Source: Gordonia lacunae
GTDB taxonomy: Bacteria; Actinomycetota; Actinomycetes; Mycobacteriales; Mycobacteriaceae
NCBI RefSeq assembly: GCF_002149015.1
Contig: NZ_NGFO01000004.1
Span: 186,001 to 250,000 of the forward strand
DNA length: 64,000 bases
Direction of reading: 5' to 3'
The notes beneath the pieces are model-generated. The model made no database searches. It saw only the letters and a program-made list of their open reading frames with translations, and had not been told where the DNA came from. A program made the position numbers and the translations under genes. Shown here piece by piece: positions 25,940-34,273 of the stretch (position 1 is the stretch's first letter; every line of letters starts with the position of its first letter).

Positions 25940-27286
25940 ATGACTTCATCCACCACCTGGACGTTGCCGGAGCATCGCAGAAGCGTGCTCTGGGTCGTCG
26001 CCCTTGCCACCATCGCGATCGTCTTCGACGGGTACGACCTCGTCGTCTACGGCACGATCCTGCCCACCCTGCTCGACGACCCGTCCCAGCTCGGTCAGCT
26101 CAGCCCGGCCACCGCCGGGGCGTTGGGTTCCTACGCACTCATCGGTGTGATGATCGGCGCCCTGGTGGCCGGCGCGATCGGCGACCGCGTCGGTCGACGC
26201 CGGATGATGCTGGCCAACATCGTCTGGTTCTCCATCGGCATGGGTGCCACCGCCCTGGCGACCGACCTCGCCGCCTTCGGCGTCCTGCGCTTCCTCACCG
26301 GCATCGGGATCGGGGGCCTGGTCGCGACCGCGGGTGCGATGGTCGCCGAGTTCGCCCCGTCGTCGAAGCGGAATCTCTTCAACGCGGTCGTCTACAGCGG
26401 CGTCCCCGCGGGCGGTGTGCTCGCTGCGATCCTCGCGATGCTGCTCGCTGAGCACATCGGCTGGCGCGGCCTGTTCTGGATCGGTGCACTCCCTCTCGTC
26501 ACACTGTTGCCGATCGCCTGGCTGCGCATGCCCGAGTCCCCGCAGTGGCTCGCCGCGCGTGGTCGAATCGACGCGGCGCGGGAGATCTCCGATCGGACCG
26601 GCATTCCCGTCGGGACAACCGCGGTTCCCACCGGAACCGGGCACGCGCCGAAGGTCGGGTTCGCGGCGCTGGCCTCCCGACGCTTCGCGGTGCCGACGCT
26701 GCTGCTGGGCAGCATGAGCTTCGTGGGCCTGTTGCTCACCTACGGCCTCAACACCTGGCTTCCGCAGATCATGAAGACGAGTGGCTTCGACGCCAAGGGC
26801 TCGCTGTCGTTTCTGTTGGTGCTCAACGGCGGTGCCATCGTCGGCGGCCTCATCGCCGCGCGGTTCGCCGACCGTCGGGGCCCGCAACAGGTCGTGGCGA
26901 CGTCGTTCTGCCTCGCGACCTTCGCGCTGATCGGGCTGACCTTCGCACTGCCGCTGCCGGTTCTGCTCGTCGCCGTGGCCGTCGCCGGTACGGGCACCAT
27001 CGGCACCCAGGTCCTGATCTACGGCTTCGTGTCCAACTTCTACCCCACCGAGGCTCGCGCGGCAGGCGTCGCCTGGTGCGCAGGATTCGGACGGCTCGGC
27101 GGTATCTTCGGGCCGGTGATCGGCGGCCTGTTGATCGGAGCCGGGATCTCCTCGGCCACCGCGTTCTATCTCTTCGCCGGGATCGCACTCCTCGGCGCGG
27201 CCGCCACCATGCTGGTCGTCACCCCGAAACCGGCGGCCGACCCCAGCGTCTCGCTGCCCGCACACGGGCTCGCGACAACCGAATAG
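25940..27286 (+). CDS. MFS transporter, aromatic acid:H+ symporter (AAHS) family
   Basis: 448 residues with 12 predicted helices. FDGYDLVVYGTILPTLL in TM1 is the AAHS signature (DGxD), GDRVGRRRMM is the MFS loop 2-3 motif, and a second ARFADRRGP copy lies in loop 8-9. AAHS proteins such as PcaK import 4-hydroxybenzoate, protocatechuate or similar acids with protons. No aromatic catabolic gene is adjacent, so the substrate is open. The ATG at 25940 is preceded by GGAGGG about 9 nt upstream, preferred over 25877. The 3' end converges on the response regulator across a shared hairpin. Confidence 0.87.
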   Translation: MTSSTTWTLPEHRRSVLWVVALATIAIVFDGYDLVVYGTILPTLLDDPSQLGQLSPATAGALGSYALIGVMIGALVAGAIGDRVGRRRMMLANIVWFSIGMGATALATDLAAFGVLRFLTGIGIGGLVATAGAMVAEFAPSSKRNLFNAVVYSGVPAGGVLAAILAMLLAEHIGWRGLFWIGALPLVTLLPIAWLRMPESPQWLAARGRIDAAREISDRTGIPVGTTAVPTGTGHAPKVGFAALASRRFAVPTLLLGSMSFVGLLLTYGLNTWLPQIMKTSGFDAKGSLSFLLVLNGGAIVGGLIAARFADRRGPQQVVATSFCLATFALIGLTFALPLPVLLVAVAVAGTGTIGTQVLIYGFVSNFYPTEARAAGVAWCAGFGRLGGIFGPVIGGLLIGAGISSATAFYLFAGIALLGAAATMLVVTPKPAADPSVSLPAHGLATTE

Positions 27287-27314
27287 CGTCGGCACGACAT
27301 CGAACAGATACGAC

Positions 27315-27352
27315 CACGGCCTCGGGGGAACTCACTCCTCCTCGAGGCCGTG
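27315..27352. terminator. Hairpin between convergent MFS and response-regulator genes
   Basis: CACGGCCTCG (27315-27324) pairs with CGAGGCCGTG (27343-27352) around an 18-nt loop. The right arm lies inside the last codons of the regulator gene. Its place between two convergent stops suggests a bidirectional terminator. Confidence 0.5.
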
Positions 27353-28009
27353 CTCGATGACGTAGCGGGTCAGTTCCACCCGGTTGCCCAGTTGAAGCTT
27401 GCGGAGGGTGGCCTGGACATGGTTCTCGACGGTTCGGTGACTCAGGTCGAGGCGCCGCGCGATCTGCTTGGCGCTCAACCCCTTTGCCACCAGACGCAAC
27501 ACCTCGGTCTCGCGTTCGGTGAGCACGGGTGCCGCGGGCGCGGCGTCGGGCTGCTGCGACATGCGCCGGTACTCGCCCAGCACCAGCCCCGCGAGCCCCG
27601 GCGTGAAGACCGCCTGGCCGTCGGCGGTGGCCCGCACCGCCTCGACCAACTCCGCCCGGGACGACGACTTCACCAGATAGCCACTGGCCCCGGCCTTCAC
27701 GGCTTCGAGCACGTCGTCGCGCTCGCCGGAGGCGGACAAGACCAGGATGCGCGTGCGGGGCGAGGCTTCGAGGACCGCGGCCGTCGCCTCGGTGCCGGTG
27801 CCATCGGGTAGTTGCATGTCCATCAGTACGACGTCGGGCGTGACGGCGGCCGCGCGCCGGCCCGCGCTGCCCACACCGTCGGCGGTGGCGACGACGTCGA
27901 ATCCCTCGTCGGCGAGATCCCGGGCCACCGCCTCACGCCAGATCGGATGGTCGTCGACGACCATGATCCGCAGCGGCGCCTGCTCTCCGTCATTCCGGCC
28001 TGCACTCAT
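27332..28009 (-). CDS. LuxR-family response regulator (partner of the MacS-type kinase)
   Basis: 225 residues. The receiver domain runs ~13-130 with acidic pair VVDDHP (19-20), phospho-acceptor D64 in VVLMDMQLPDG, and Lys in GYLVKSSS. The C-terminal LuxR HTH (~160-220) has LTERETEVLRLVAKGLSAKQIARRLDLSHRTVENHV. The ATG at 28009 overlaps the kinase stop by 4 bp (ATGA), so it is preferred over the upstream GTG at 28063, which lies inside the kinase gene. Gene order is AI-2E protein, kinase, regulator, all coupled. Target genes are unknown. Confidence 0.92.
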   Translation of the reverse strand: MSAGRNDGEQAPLRIMVVDDHPIWREAVARDLADEGFDVVATADGVGSAGRRAAAVTPDVVLMDMQLPDGTGTEATAAVLEASPRTRILVLSASGERDDVLEAVKAGASGYLVKSSSRAELVEAVRATADGQAVFTPGLAGLVLGEYRRMSQQPDAAPAAPVLTERETEVLRLVAKGLSAKQIARRLDLSHRTVENHVQATLRKLQLGNRVELTRYVIEHGLEEE

Positions 28010-29241
28010 CCCGTTGCTCCCCTCGACTGTCCGCTCCCGTCCCGCGGGACCGTGAACTCCCACTCCGTACCCGCACCCGGTTCGGAATCGAGTCGCGCTG
28101 TCCCGCCGAGGGACTCGATCCGACCGATGATCGACTTCGACACCCCGACGCGCCCCTGCGCGACCGCCTCGGCGAGCCTGCCGTCCGGAATCCCGATCCC
28201 GTCGTCGCGGACACTGACCACCACATCCGGTCCCAGATCCTCCACCAGGATGTACGCGCGCGCACCGGGGCCCGCATGGTTGACCACGTTGTCGAGCGCG
28301 TTGACGACCGCCGCCCGGATCTCGGCTCCCTGGTGCGCCGGGATCATCACCGGATCGGCGGGCGCGCTCACCGACACCCGGCCGTCGCCGAAGACGCGGA
28401 GGACGGCGGCGAGGTCGACACTGCGTGGCGCGTCGGGGTCGGTCGCGACGGGTTCGTCCGTGTCCGAGATCAGTCGACGCAGCGTTCGCTCCTGCTCCGC
28501 CGCCAGCGTCGCGAGTTCGTCTGTCGGACCACCGATCTCGCGACCGCGCCGGGCGATCAACGCCAGGACCTGGAGGACACCGTCGTGAACCTCGCGCGAG
28601 AGCCGCTCGCGCTCCTCGGCGGCCGCGGCGATGCGCGCCGCCCGGGACAGTTGTTCCTGCACCCGGCGGGCGTTGGCGGCCGCGAGTCCGACCGCCATGC
28701 CGGTCGCCACGATGACGATGATCGTGGCGTTGCGGCCGAAGTCCAGGTTGAGTTCACCCTTGACGAAGGTACTGGTGCCGCCGACGATCAGGCCCGCCAC
28801 GATCCCGCCCACCGGACCGGTGAGGATCGCGACCGAGATGACGGCGTTGGTGGCCCACAGGGTGGTGGGCCAGGTCTGGTTGTTCCATGCCCAGTCCGCG
28901 CCGGCGACATACGACGTCGACAGCATCAGCGCGCAGACGACGACCACCTCGGCGCCGACCCACACCCGGTTGCGCGCGAATCCGACGAAGTAGCCGATCC
29001 CGCTGACCAGCGTCCACGCGGAGAGCAGGCCGAAGAGTGCCCAGGCGACACCGCTGCGGTCGAGGTCGGGGTTGACCGCGATCTGGAAGCCGAGTGCGTA
29101 CAGGTACGACAGCAGCCGGAAGATCTGCGCTCCCCGCCACAGTGGGCCGACCGGATCGTGGTCGACGACCCGTGCCGGCCGGTCCGGGCCCGTGGCCCGA
29201 TCCGGTGCTGTGGTCGCGACCGGCGGCGGCCGGCGCGTCAC
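28006..29241 (-). CDS. MacS-family sensor histidine kinase
   Basis: 411 residues starting at GTG. The N-terminal sensor has five or so membrane helices (~45-190, YLYALGFQIAVNPDL through IIVIVATGMAVGLAAAN). The dimerisation helix ERERLSREVHDGVLQVLALIARRG has phospho-acceptor H219, and the HATPase has N-box ALDNVVNHA, G1 DDGIGIP and G2 RVGVSKSIIGRIESLGG. It is a NarL-type (HisKA_3) kinase with a membrane-embedded sensor, as in kinases responding to envelope stress. It overlaps the AI-2E gene by 4 bp (GTGA) and the regulator gene by 4 bp (ATGA). Confidence 0.9.
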   Translation of the reverse strand: MTRRPPPVATTAPDRATGPDRPARVVDHDPVGPLWRGAQIFRLLSYLYALGFQIAVNPDLDRSGVAWALFGLLSAWTLVSGIGYFVGFARNRVWVGAEVVVVCALMLSTSYVAGADWAWNNQTWPTTLWATNAVISVAILTGPVGGIVAGLIVGGTSTFVKGELNLDFGRNATIIVIVATGMAVGLAAANARRVQEQLSRAARIAAAAEERERLSREVHDGVLQVLALIARRGREIGGPTDELATLAAEQERTLRRLISDTDEPVATDPDAPRSVDLAAVLRVFGDGRVSVSAPADPVMIPAHQGAEIRAAVVNALDNVVNHAGPGARAYILVEDLGPDVVVSVRDDGIGIPDGRLAEAVAQGRVGVSKSIIGRIESLGGTARLDSEPGAGTEWEFTVPRDGSGQSRGATG

Positions 29242-30590
29242 GTCGCGCCGCCCCCGTCCCGATCGTGTCCCTCCCGGCCACGTCCCTCCCGGTCACGTGC
29301 GTCCCGGTCGGTTCCGGCTCGGTTCGCCTCGGGAGCCCGCCGATCTCCCGATCCGTCCTCCTCGGCGCGCGGGTCTGACGCCGCCGCCTCCTGTGCGAGT
29401 GTCTCGGCTGCGGCGTCGGGATCGTCGGTGTCCCAGATCGGTGGGTCCGGCTCCGCGACGACCCCCGGCCGCCGGGCGTCGTCGGGGTCGTCGACCCCGG
29501 TCCCCTTCAACCGCCGGACCGCGGTGTTGAGGAACGCGATCAGGGGCACCGCGAGCAGGCCGCCGATGATGCCTGCCGACACCAGGCCGGCCGCGATGCC
29601 GAGCACCACCGCGACCGGATGCAGTCGCACCGACCGGCCGAGCAGGAACGGCTGCAGCACATGACTTTCGAGTTGCATCACGCCGACGACGATGGCGAGG
29701 GCGACGACCGCCGCGATCCAGCCCTGGGTCACCAGGGCGACGAGCACCGCCAGGGTGCCGGTGACCAGGGCGCCGACGATCGGGATGAACGCGCCCAGGA
29801 AGACCAGCGACGCCAGTGGAAGCGCCAGGGGCACTTGCAGGATGGCGAGTCCGATGCCGATGCCGCAGGCGTCGACGAAGGCCACCGCGACGGTCGCCCG
29901 GACGTAGCCGACGAGCGTGCCGAAACCGGCGATACCCGCCTCCCACACCCGATTCCGATTGGCCTGCGGGATCACCTTGACGGAGAACTGCCAGATCTGG
30001 CCCCCGCCGTAGAGGAAGAAGATCAGCAGGAACAGCGTCAGCAGTGCGCCGGTGATGATCTCGCTGGCCGTGGTGGCCGTGGCCAGCGCGCCGCTGGTGA
30101 CCCGGTCCTGGTTGTGCTGGATGAAGTCGAGTGTGTCCGTGCCGAAGTTGCGCACCTGGTCCCGGTCCAGCCCCAGGGGCCCGTTGATGAGCCATTCCCT
30201 GGTCTTCTCGACGGTCACCCGAACCTGTTCGGCGAGTTCGGGGACGCCGTCGATGAACTCGCGGACCACGAACGTCATGACCGCCGCGAGCAGTCCGATC
30301 GCGAGGACGAGGTTGACGATCACCGCCAGCGACCGCGGCAGCCCGCGCCGGTCGAGGGCGTCGACCCCGGGGACCAGCATCGCCGCTATGAGGATGGCGA
30401 GGGCGACCGGGACGAGGACCTCCTCGAACTCCCGGAACACCCTCGTGGCGACATAGCCCGCCGCGACCAGGAGCAGCAGCCGCCACGCCCACTCGGCCGC
30501 AGCCCGAACCTGTGGGTGCACCTTGGCCCGGTCGATGGACGCAAGGTCGCGGGCATCGCGCGGCCGCTCGGCTCGTTCGGCTTCGGTCAC
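29238..30590 (-). CDS. AI-2E family transporter (Rv0205 type)
   Basis: 450 residues. It has the AI-2E/PerM architecture: two N-terminal helices (~45-95), a soluble segment (~110-180, VPELAEQVRVTVEKTREWL), then five or six C-terminal helices including LVFLGAFIPIVGALVTG and the conserved GVMQLESHVLQPFLLGRSVRLHP. The C-terminal 90 residues are charged and disordered. Despite the family name most members are not AI-2 exporters; some are ion or metabolite exporters. The GTG start at 30590 is chosen because a TAGTGT -10 box lies 7 nt upstream; the longer frame upstream is antisense to the next gene. It is the first gene of the operon with the two-component system. Confidence 0.88.
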   Translation of the reverse strand: MTEAERAERPRDARDLASIDRAKVHPQVRAAAEWAWRLLLLVAAGYVATRVFREFEEVLVPVALAILIAAMLVPGVDALDRRGLPRSLAVIVNLVLAIGLLAAVMTFVVREFIDGVPELAEQVRVTVEKTREWLINGPLGLDRDQVRNFGTDTLDFIQHNQDRVTSGALATATTASEIITGALLTLFLLIFFLYGGGQIWQFSVKVIPQANRNRVWEAGIAGFGTLVGYVRATVAVAFVDACGIGIGLAILQVPLALPLASLVFLGAFIPIVGALVTGTLAVLVALVTQGWIAAVVALAIVVGVMQLESHVLQPFLLGRSVRLHPVAVVLGIAAGLVSAGIIGGLLAVPLIAFLNTAVRRLKGTGVDDPDDARRPGVVAEPDPPIWDTDDPDAAAETLAQEAAASDPRAEEDGSGDRRAPEANRAGTDRDARDREGRGREGHDRDGGGAT

Positions 30591-30597
30591 GGAAGCA

Positions 30598-30603
30598 ACA
30601 CTA
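30598..30603 (-). promoter_or_regulatory. -10 box (TAGTGT) of the AI-2E/two-component operon
   Basis: On the minus strand TAGTGT lies 7 nt before the GTG at 30590, consistent with a leaderless start and fixing the N-terminus. Confidence 0.6.
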
Positions 30604-30655
30604 GTGGTGTACAGGTGGCCGACGGGGGTCGTCACCGACACGGGACCCCCTACCC

Positions 30656-30661
30656 TAGGGT
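30656..30661 (+). promoter_or_regulatory. -10 box (TAGGGT) of the YbhN-type gene
   Basis: TAGGGT ends 7 nt before the ATG at 30669. It overlaps an upstream TACCCT by one base in a palindromic CTACCCTAGGG, so either hexamer could serve. Leaderless start. Confidence 0.55.
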
Positions 30662-30668
30662 GGCACGT

Positions 30669-31937
30669 ATGTCGTCGGAGGATGTTGGCTCGCCGGGGGG
30701 CGCGGCAGCCCCGGCCACCCGTCCTCGGTTCTGGTGGGTGCGCTGGGTCCTGCTCGCCGTCGTCCTCGTCATCCTCGCCGTCGAAGTCGTCCTCATCTGG
30801 CCCGAGCTCAAGGGCGCCTGGTTCCGCATCGGTGAGATCCAGTGGCACTGGGTGGCGGCCTGTCTGGTCGCCGCGATGCTGTCGATGGACAGCTTCGCGC
30901 AGGTCCAGCGCGCGCTGCTGCGCTCGGCGGGCCTGCGTGTCACGCAGTGGAAGTCGCTGTCGGTCATCCTGGCGGCCAACTCGCTGAGCCAGACGATGCC
31001 GGGCGGCCAGGTCCTGGCCCCGGCGTTCACCTACCGCGAGACCCGTAAATGGGGTGCGACGCCGGTCATCGCGTCGTGGCAGGTCGTGATGTCCGGCCTG
31101 CTCGCCGGTATCGGTCTCGCCGTCCTCGGATTCGGCGGCGCCCTCCTCGCCGGCGCGAAGACCAGCCCGTTCTCGGTCGTCTTCTCCGTCGCCGGTTTCC
31201 TCGCGGTCGCGGTGGTGCTGCAGTATCTGGCGAGTCATCCGGAGTCGTTGAAGAGCACCGGGATTCGTGTCCTCGGCTGGGTGAATCAGCTCCGCAACAA
31301 GCCGGAGGACCACGGGACCGAGCGACTCTTCGAGACCCTCGAACAGCTCCGGGCGGTGCAACTCACCAAGCGCGACACCTCGGTCGCCTTCGGCTGGAGC
31401 CTGTTCAACTGGGTCGCCGATGTGGCGTGCCTGATGTTCGCCTGCTGGGCGGTCGACGCGCACCCGAGTATCTCCGGGCTGATGGTCGCCTACGCGGCGG
31501 GCAAGGCCGTCGGTTCGGCGATCCCGCTGCTGCCGGGCGGTATCGGTGTCGTCGACGCGGTGCTGGTGCCCGCGCTCACCAGCGCCGGGATGCCCGCGGC
31601 CGATGCGATCACCGCGGTCCTCATCTACCGGCTGATCAGTTACGTGATCGTCTCGGCGATCGGCTGGGTGGTCATCGGCATCATGTTCCGCAACCGCATC
31701 AAGCGGGACGACACCTTCATCGACGAGGTGGAGCGCGACGCCGAGGCACTCGAACGCGCGGCCGAGGAACCGTCACCCTCCGCGCCCGACGGATCGACCC
31801 GCCCCGACCCGCCACCACCCGACCGCACCGACTCCCGAGCCACGGACACCTCACCTGTCGGCGAGCCCGACGAGCCGTTTCCCGGGGACTCCGGCCGAAC
31901 GTCCGACACCGATCCGCCGTCGGACCCGGTACGGTAG
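30669..31937 (+). CDS. Lysylphosphatidylglycerol-synthase-TM / YbhN-like membrane protein (Rv0204c type)
   Basis: 422 residues with about eight helices between ~22 and ~355 and the family motifs LAANSLSQTMPGGQVLAPAFTYRETRKWG (helices 3-4) and GKAVGSAIPLLPGGIGVVDAVLVPALTSAGMP (helices 6-7). The last ~70 residues are a Pro/Asp-rich disordered tail. The family (PF03706) shares the flippase-like half of MprF, but the aminoacyl-transfer domain is missing, so lipid translocation is more likely than aminoacylation. It is divergent from the AI-2E gene, as recalled for Rv0204c/Rv0205. Confidence 0.85.
   Translation: MSSEDVGSPGGAAAPATRPRFWWVRWVLLAVVLVILAVEVVLIWPELKGAWFRIGEIQWHWVAACLVAAMLSMDSFAQVQRALLRSAGLRVTQWKSLSVILAANSLSQTMPGGQVLAPAFTYRETRKWGATPVIASWQVVMSGLLAGIGLAVLGFGGALLAGAKTSPFSVVFSVAGFLAVAVVLQYLASHPESLKSTGIRVLGWVNQLRNKPEDHGTERLFETLEQLRAVQLTKRDTSVAFGWSLFNWVADVACLMFACWAVDAHPSISGLMVAYAAGKAVGSAIPLLPGGIGVVDAVLVPALTSAGMPAADAITAVLIYRLISYVIVSAIGWVVIGIMFRNRIKRDDTFIDEVERDAEALERAAEEPSPSAPDGSTRPDPPPPDRTDSRATDTSPVGEPDEPFPGDSGRTSDTDPPSDPVR
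31930..31935 (+). promoter_or_regulatory. -10-like box (TACGGT) before the DUF3054 gene
   Basis: TACGGT overlaps the last codons of the preceding gene and ends 8 nt before the ATG at 31944. It could drive the DUF3054 gene separately from the upstream gene. Confidence 0.4.
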
Positions 31938-31943
31938 TCCACC

Positions 31944-32408
31944 ATGCTGAGCTCGAAGACGGATCGGGGCTCCGACACGGCGGAGACGGGGACCTCGCCG
32001 GCGCGCGGAACGGCGACGGCTCCCGTCGCAGCGCTGTTCGACGCCGTGGCGATCACGGTCTTCGTCCTCATCGGCCGCGCCAGCCACGAAGAGGGATACG
32101 TGCTGACCTCGGTGCTGCACACGCTGTGGCCGTTCCTGGCGGGCTGCGCGGCCGGCTGGTCGATCACCTACGTCTACGCCCACGTGCGGTCCAGCGACTT
32201 CTTCGGGCACGACTACCGCCCGGATCGGGTGGTCCCGGTCGGCCTGGTCGTCTGGTTCTGCACGGTCACGGTCGCGATGATCCTGCGGTTCATCCTCAGC
32301 CAGGGGGTTGCGGTCAGTTTCGTGATCGTCGCGGCCGTGGTGCTCGCCGCCTTCCTGCTCGGCTGGCGGGCCGTCTTCGCCGTGCTCGGCCGGCGCGCGT
32401 CCGCCTGA
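31944..32408 (+). CDS. DUF3054 integral membrane protein
   Basis: 154 residues, four helices after a Ser/Thr-rich leader of ~27: AALFDAVAITVFVLIGRASHEEG is the characteristic DUF3054 opening, then HTLWPFLAGCAAGWSITY, VGLVVWFCTVTVAMILRF and VSFVIVAAVVLAAFLLGWRAVF. Function unknown. It starts 6 bp after the YbhN-type gene and may be both co-transcribed and leaderless from its own -10 box. It converges on the lipoprotein gene, 24 bp away. Confidence 0.85.
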   Translation: MLSSKTDRGSDTAETGTSPARGTATAPVAALFDAVAITVFVLIGRASHEEGYVLTSVLHTLWPFLAGCAAGWSITYVYAHVRSSDFFGHDYRPDRVVPVGLVVWFCTVTVAMILRFILSQGVAVSFVIVAAVVLAAFLLGWRAVFAVLGRRASA

Positions 32409-32432
32409 CCGACCCGCGGCCGGTTCGGGGAC

Positions 32433-34070
32433 CTACTTGATCGTGAAGTACTTCTGCGCGACCTGGAGTGCGGCGGTTCCCGACTTCGGTCCCTCGGTGT
32501 AGATCACGACGACCTGGCCGCCCTGCAGACCCACGAACCATCCCGGCCCCTCGGGGCCGTTGGTGCCCACCAGGGCGCGCAGTCCCGGAGCCCGGGTGAG
32601 GTCACTGGCGTCACCGGTGGCGGCCGTCGACGTCATCGCCTGGAGAACCGGCCGGACGACGGCGGGGTCGAGGCCGCCGAGGTCGCCGCCGGAGACCTTC
32701 GTGGGCACGTTCTTCAGCACGAACGGCGGTACCGAGGACGTCTGGCCGGCGGCGCTGCGCGCCATGGCGACACCGAAGGCGGCCATGTTCGTCATCGATA
32801 TCATGCTCTGACCGGGACGGAAATCGATGGTCGCGATACCAGGGCGATCCGGGGTGGGAACGCTTGCGCCCGGCACGGTGAACTGGACGCCGAGTCCGAG
32901 CCGGTCGAGGAGTTGCTCGCCGCGCTCGTGCTGCGGCCCGGCAGCTCGCCCGATCGCGTCGAAGACCGGGTTGAGCGTCGTACCGACCGGGTACGGGCGA
33001 TCGATGTCGACGCCGCTGTCGATCGCGAACGAGTTCTGCGCCATCCCGAGGATCGCGCCGGTCTGCGCGTCGAGGGTCAGGATGGTCGCCGGCTGGCCCA
33101 CCTCGACAGCCGCGTCGCCCAGGGTCAGCTGGACGCCCTGATCGACGGTCGTCGGCACGTCCGGCCCGGGCGGGCCCTGCTCGCCCGCCAGTTTGCGGGG
33201 TGCCGCCCCCGGGCCCAGCATCTCGACCTGCCACCCGGCGGTGGCGTCGCGGATGGCCTGCCAGTAGTTGGTCAGTCCGTCCTCGAGGGGCGAGGAGAGC
33301 CGTCGGTCGGCCATCACGAGCTGGTCGGACCGGTTGACCGTGACGCCGGGTACGCGGCGCGGGTCGCCGGCGAGGACCTGCATGTCTGAGTCACGCAGTC
33401 CGACCGCGGTGATCGCCTTGCCGGGAGTCGCGTCGAGCTTCTCGCGGATCACCTGCCCGGTGATCATCGGCGCGATGGGTGCGATCACGCCGGCCAGGGC
33501 CCGTACCGAGGCGTTCAGGTCGGCGGTGCGGGTGGGGTCGAGAACGATCTCGTTGACCGGCTGGGCCACCATGAAGGCCCGGCCGGAACGGCTGCGCACG
33601 GTCGGCGCAGGCTTCGCGTCGGTGCGGATCTCGCGGAGGGTGCCACCGGCGGTGAGACCGGCGTGCAGGATCGCGGGGTCCCAGGTCACCTTCCAGCCCG
33701 ACGAGAGCTTGCGCGCGGTGCCGCCGCTGGTCGACTCGTACACGCGGCCCTTGTCCCAGTTCCAGGTGGTGGTGACCGAGAACGTCGCCGTCCCGTCGCT
33801 GTATTCGACGGGGTTCTCGACGTCGACGTCGACACGCTGCGCGGACATCTGTTTCAAAGTGGTGGTGAGACTGTCACCGGCCTGCCCCGGCGCGGTGGTG
33901 AACGTCGCGGCCCCGCCGGCGTCCTGGCGGCTCAGCGCGGCGGCGAATGCATCGATGGTGGCAGCGGCACCCGTGTCCGACGAACCGGCGAACCCACAGG
34001 AACTCACCATGACCGCGCACGTTACCGCGGCACAAGCGGCTGTCGTCGCGCGCTTGACCCAGATCTTCAT
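32433..34070 (-). CDS. Penicillin-binding-protein-like lipoprotein with degenerate catalytic motifs
   Basis: 545 residues. Lipobox VSSC (Cys25) after a short signal peptide predicts a surface lipoprotein. At ~33-145 is an NTF2-like/MecA-N domain (TIDAFAAALSRQDAGGAATF ... LSSGWKVTWDPAILHAGL), then a dimerisation-like region with SGRAFMVAQP, then a class-B transpeptidase fold from ~310. The catalytic signatures are gone: the SxxK position reads YPVGTTLNP (360-368), SxN lies in a MISMTNMAA stretch with no matching Ser, and KTG reads LVGTN (500-504). It is likely a pseudo-enzyme that binds or scaffolds, not a D,D-transpeptidase. A GAAAAT hexamer 7 nt before the ATG may be the -10 box. Confidence 0.85.
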   Translation of the reverse strand: MKIWVKRATTAACAAVTCAVMVSSCGFAGSSDTGAAATIDAFAAALSRQDAGGAATFTTAPGQAGDSLTTTLKQMSAQRVDVDVENPVEYSDGTATFSVTTTWNWDKGRVYESTSGGTARKLSSGWKVTWDPAILHAGLTAGGTLREIRTDAKPAPTVRSRSGRAFMVAQPVNEIVLDPTRTADLNASVRALAGVIAPIAPMITGQVIREKLDATPGKAITAVGLRDSDMQVLAGDPRRVPGVTVNRSDQLVMADRRLSSPLEDGLTNYWQAIRDATAGWQVEMLGPGAAPRKLAGEQGPPGPDVPTTVDQGVQLTLGDAAVEVGQPATILTLDAQTGAILGMAQNSFAIDSGVDIDRPYPVGTTLNPVFDAIGRAAGPQHERGEQLLDRLGLGVQFTVPGASVPTPDRPGIATIDFRPGQSMISMTNMAAFGVAMARSAAGQTSSVPPFVLKNVPTKVSGGDLGGLDPAVVRPVLQAMTSTAATGDASDLTRAPGLRALVGTNGPEGPGWFVGLQGGQVVVIYTEGPKSGTAALQVAQKYFTIK

Positions 34071-34273
34071 GACACCAATTTTCACTCGTGTAACACTCGA
34101 AATCGACGCCGCGAGCTTCCATTCGGGGATCAAGCCGGTCACGAACTCATCTCGTCGCCGGGACCTTTGACACTTCGCGAACGTGCGAGATCGTCGTCCG
34201 GCTTCGGCATCGACACCGCCGGACCCGGTCGTCCCCGACCGTCCTCAGCTTGCCGGACTGCGACAATGAATGC

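Noticed and set aside
30591..31463. N-terminal extension of the AI-2E gene to 31463
   Set aside because: It lies antisense to the YbhN-type gene, is low complexity, and a -10 box with 7-nt spacing marks the GTG at 30590.
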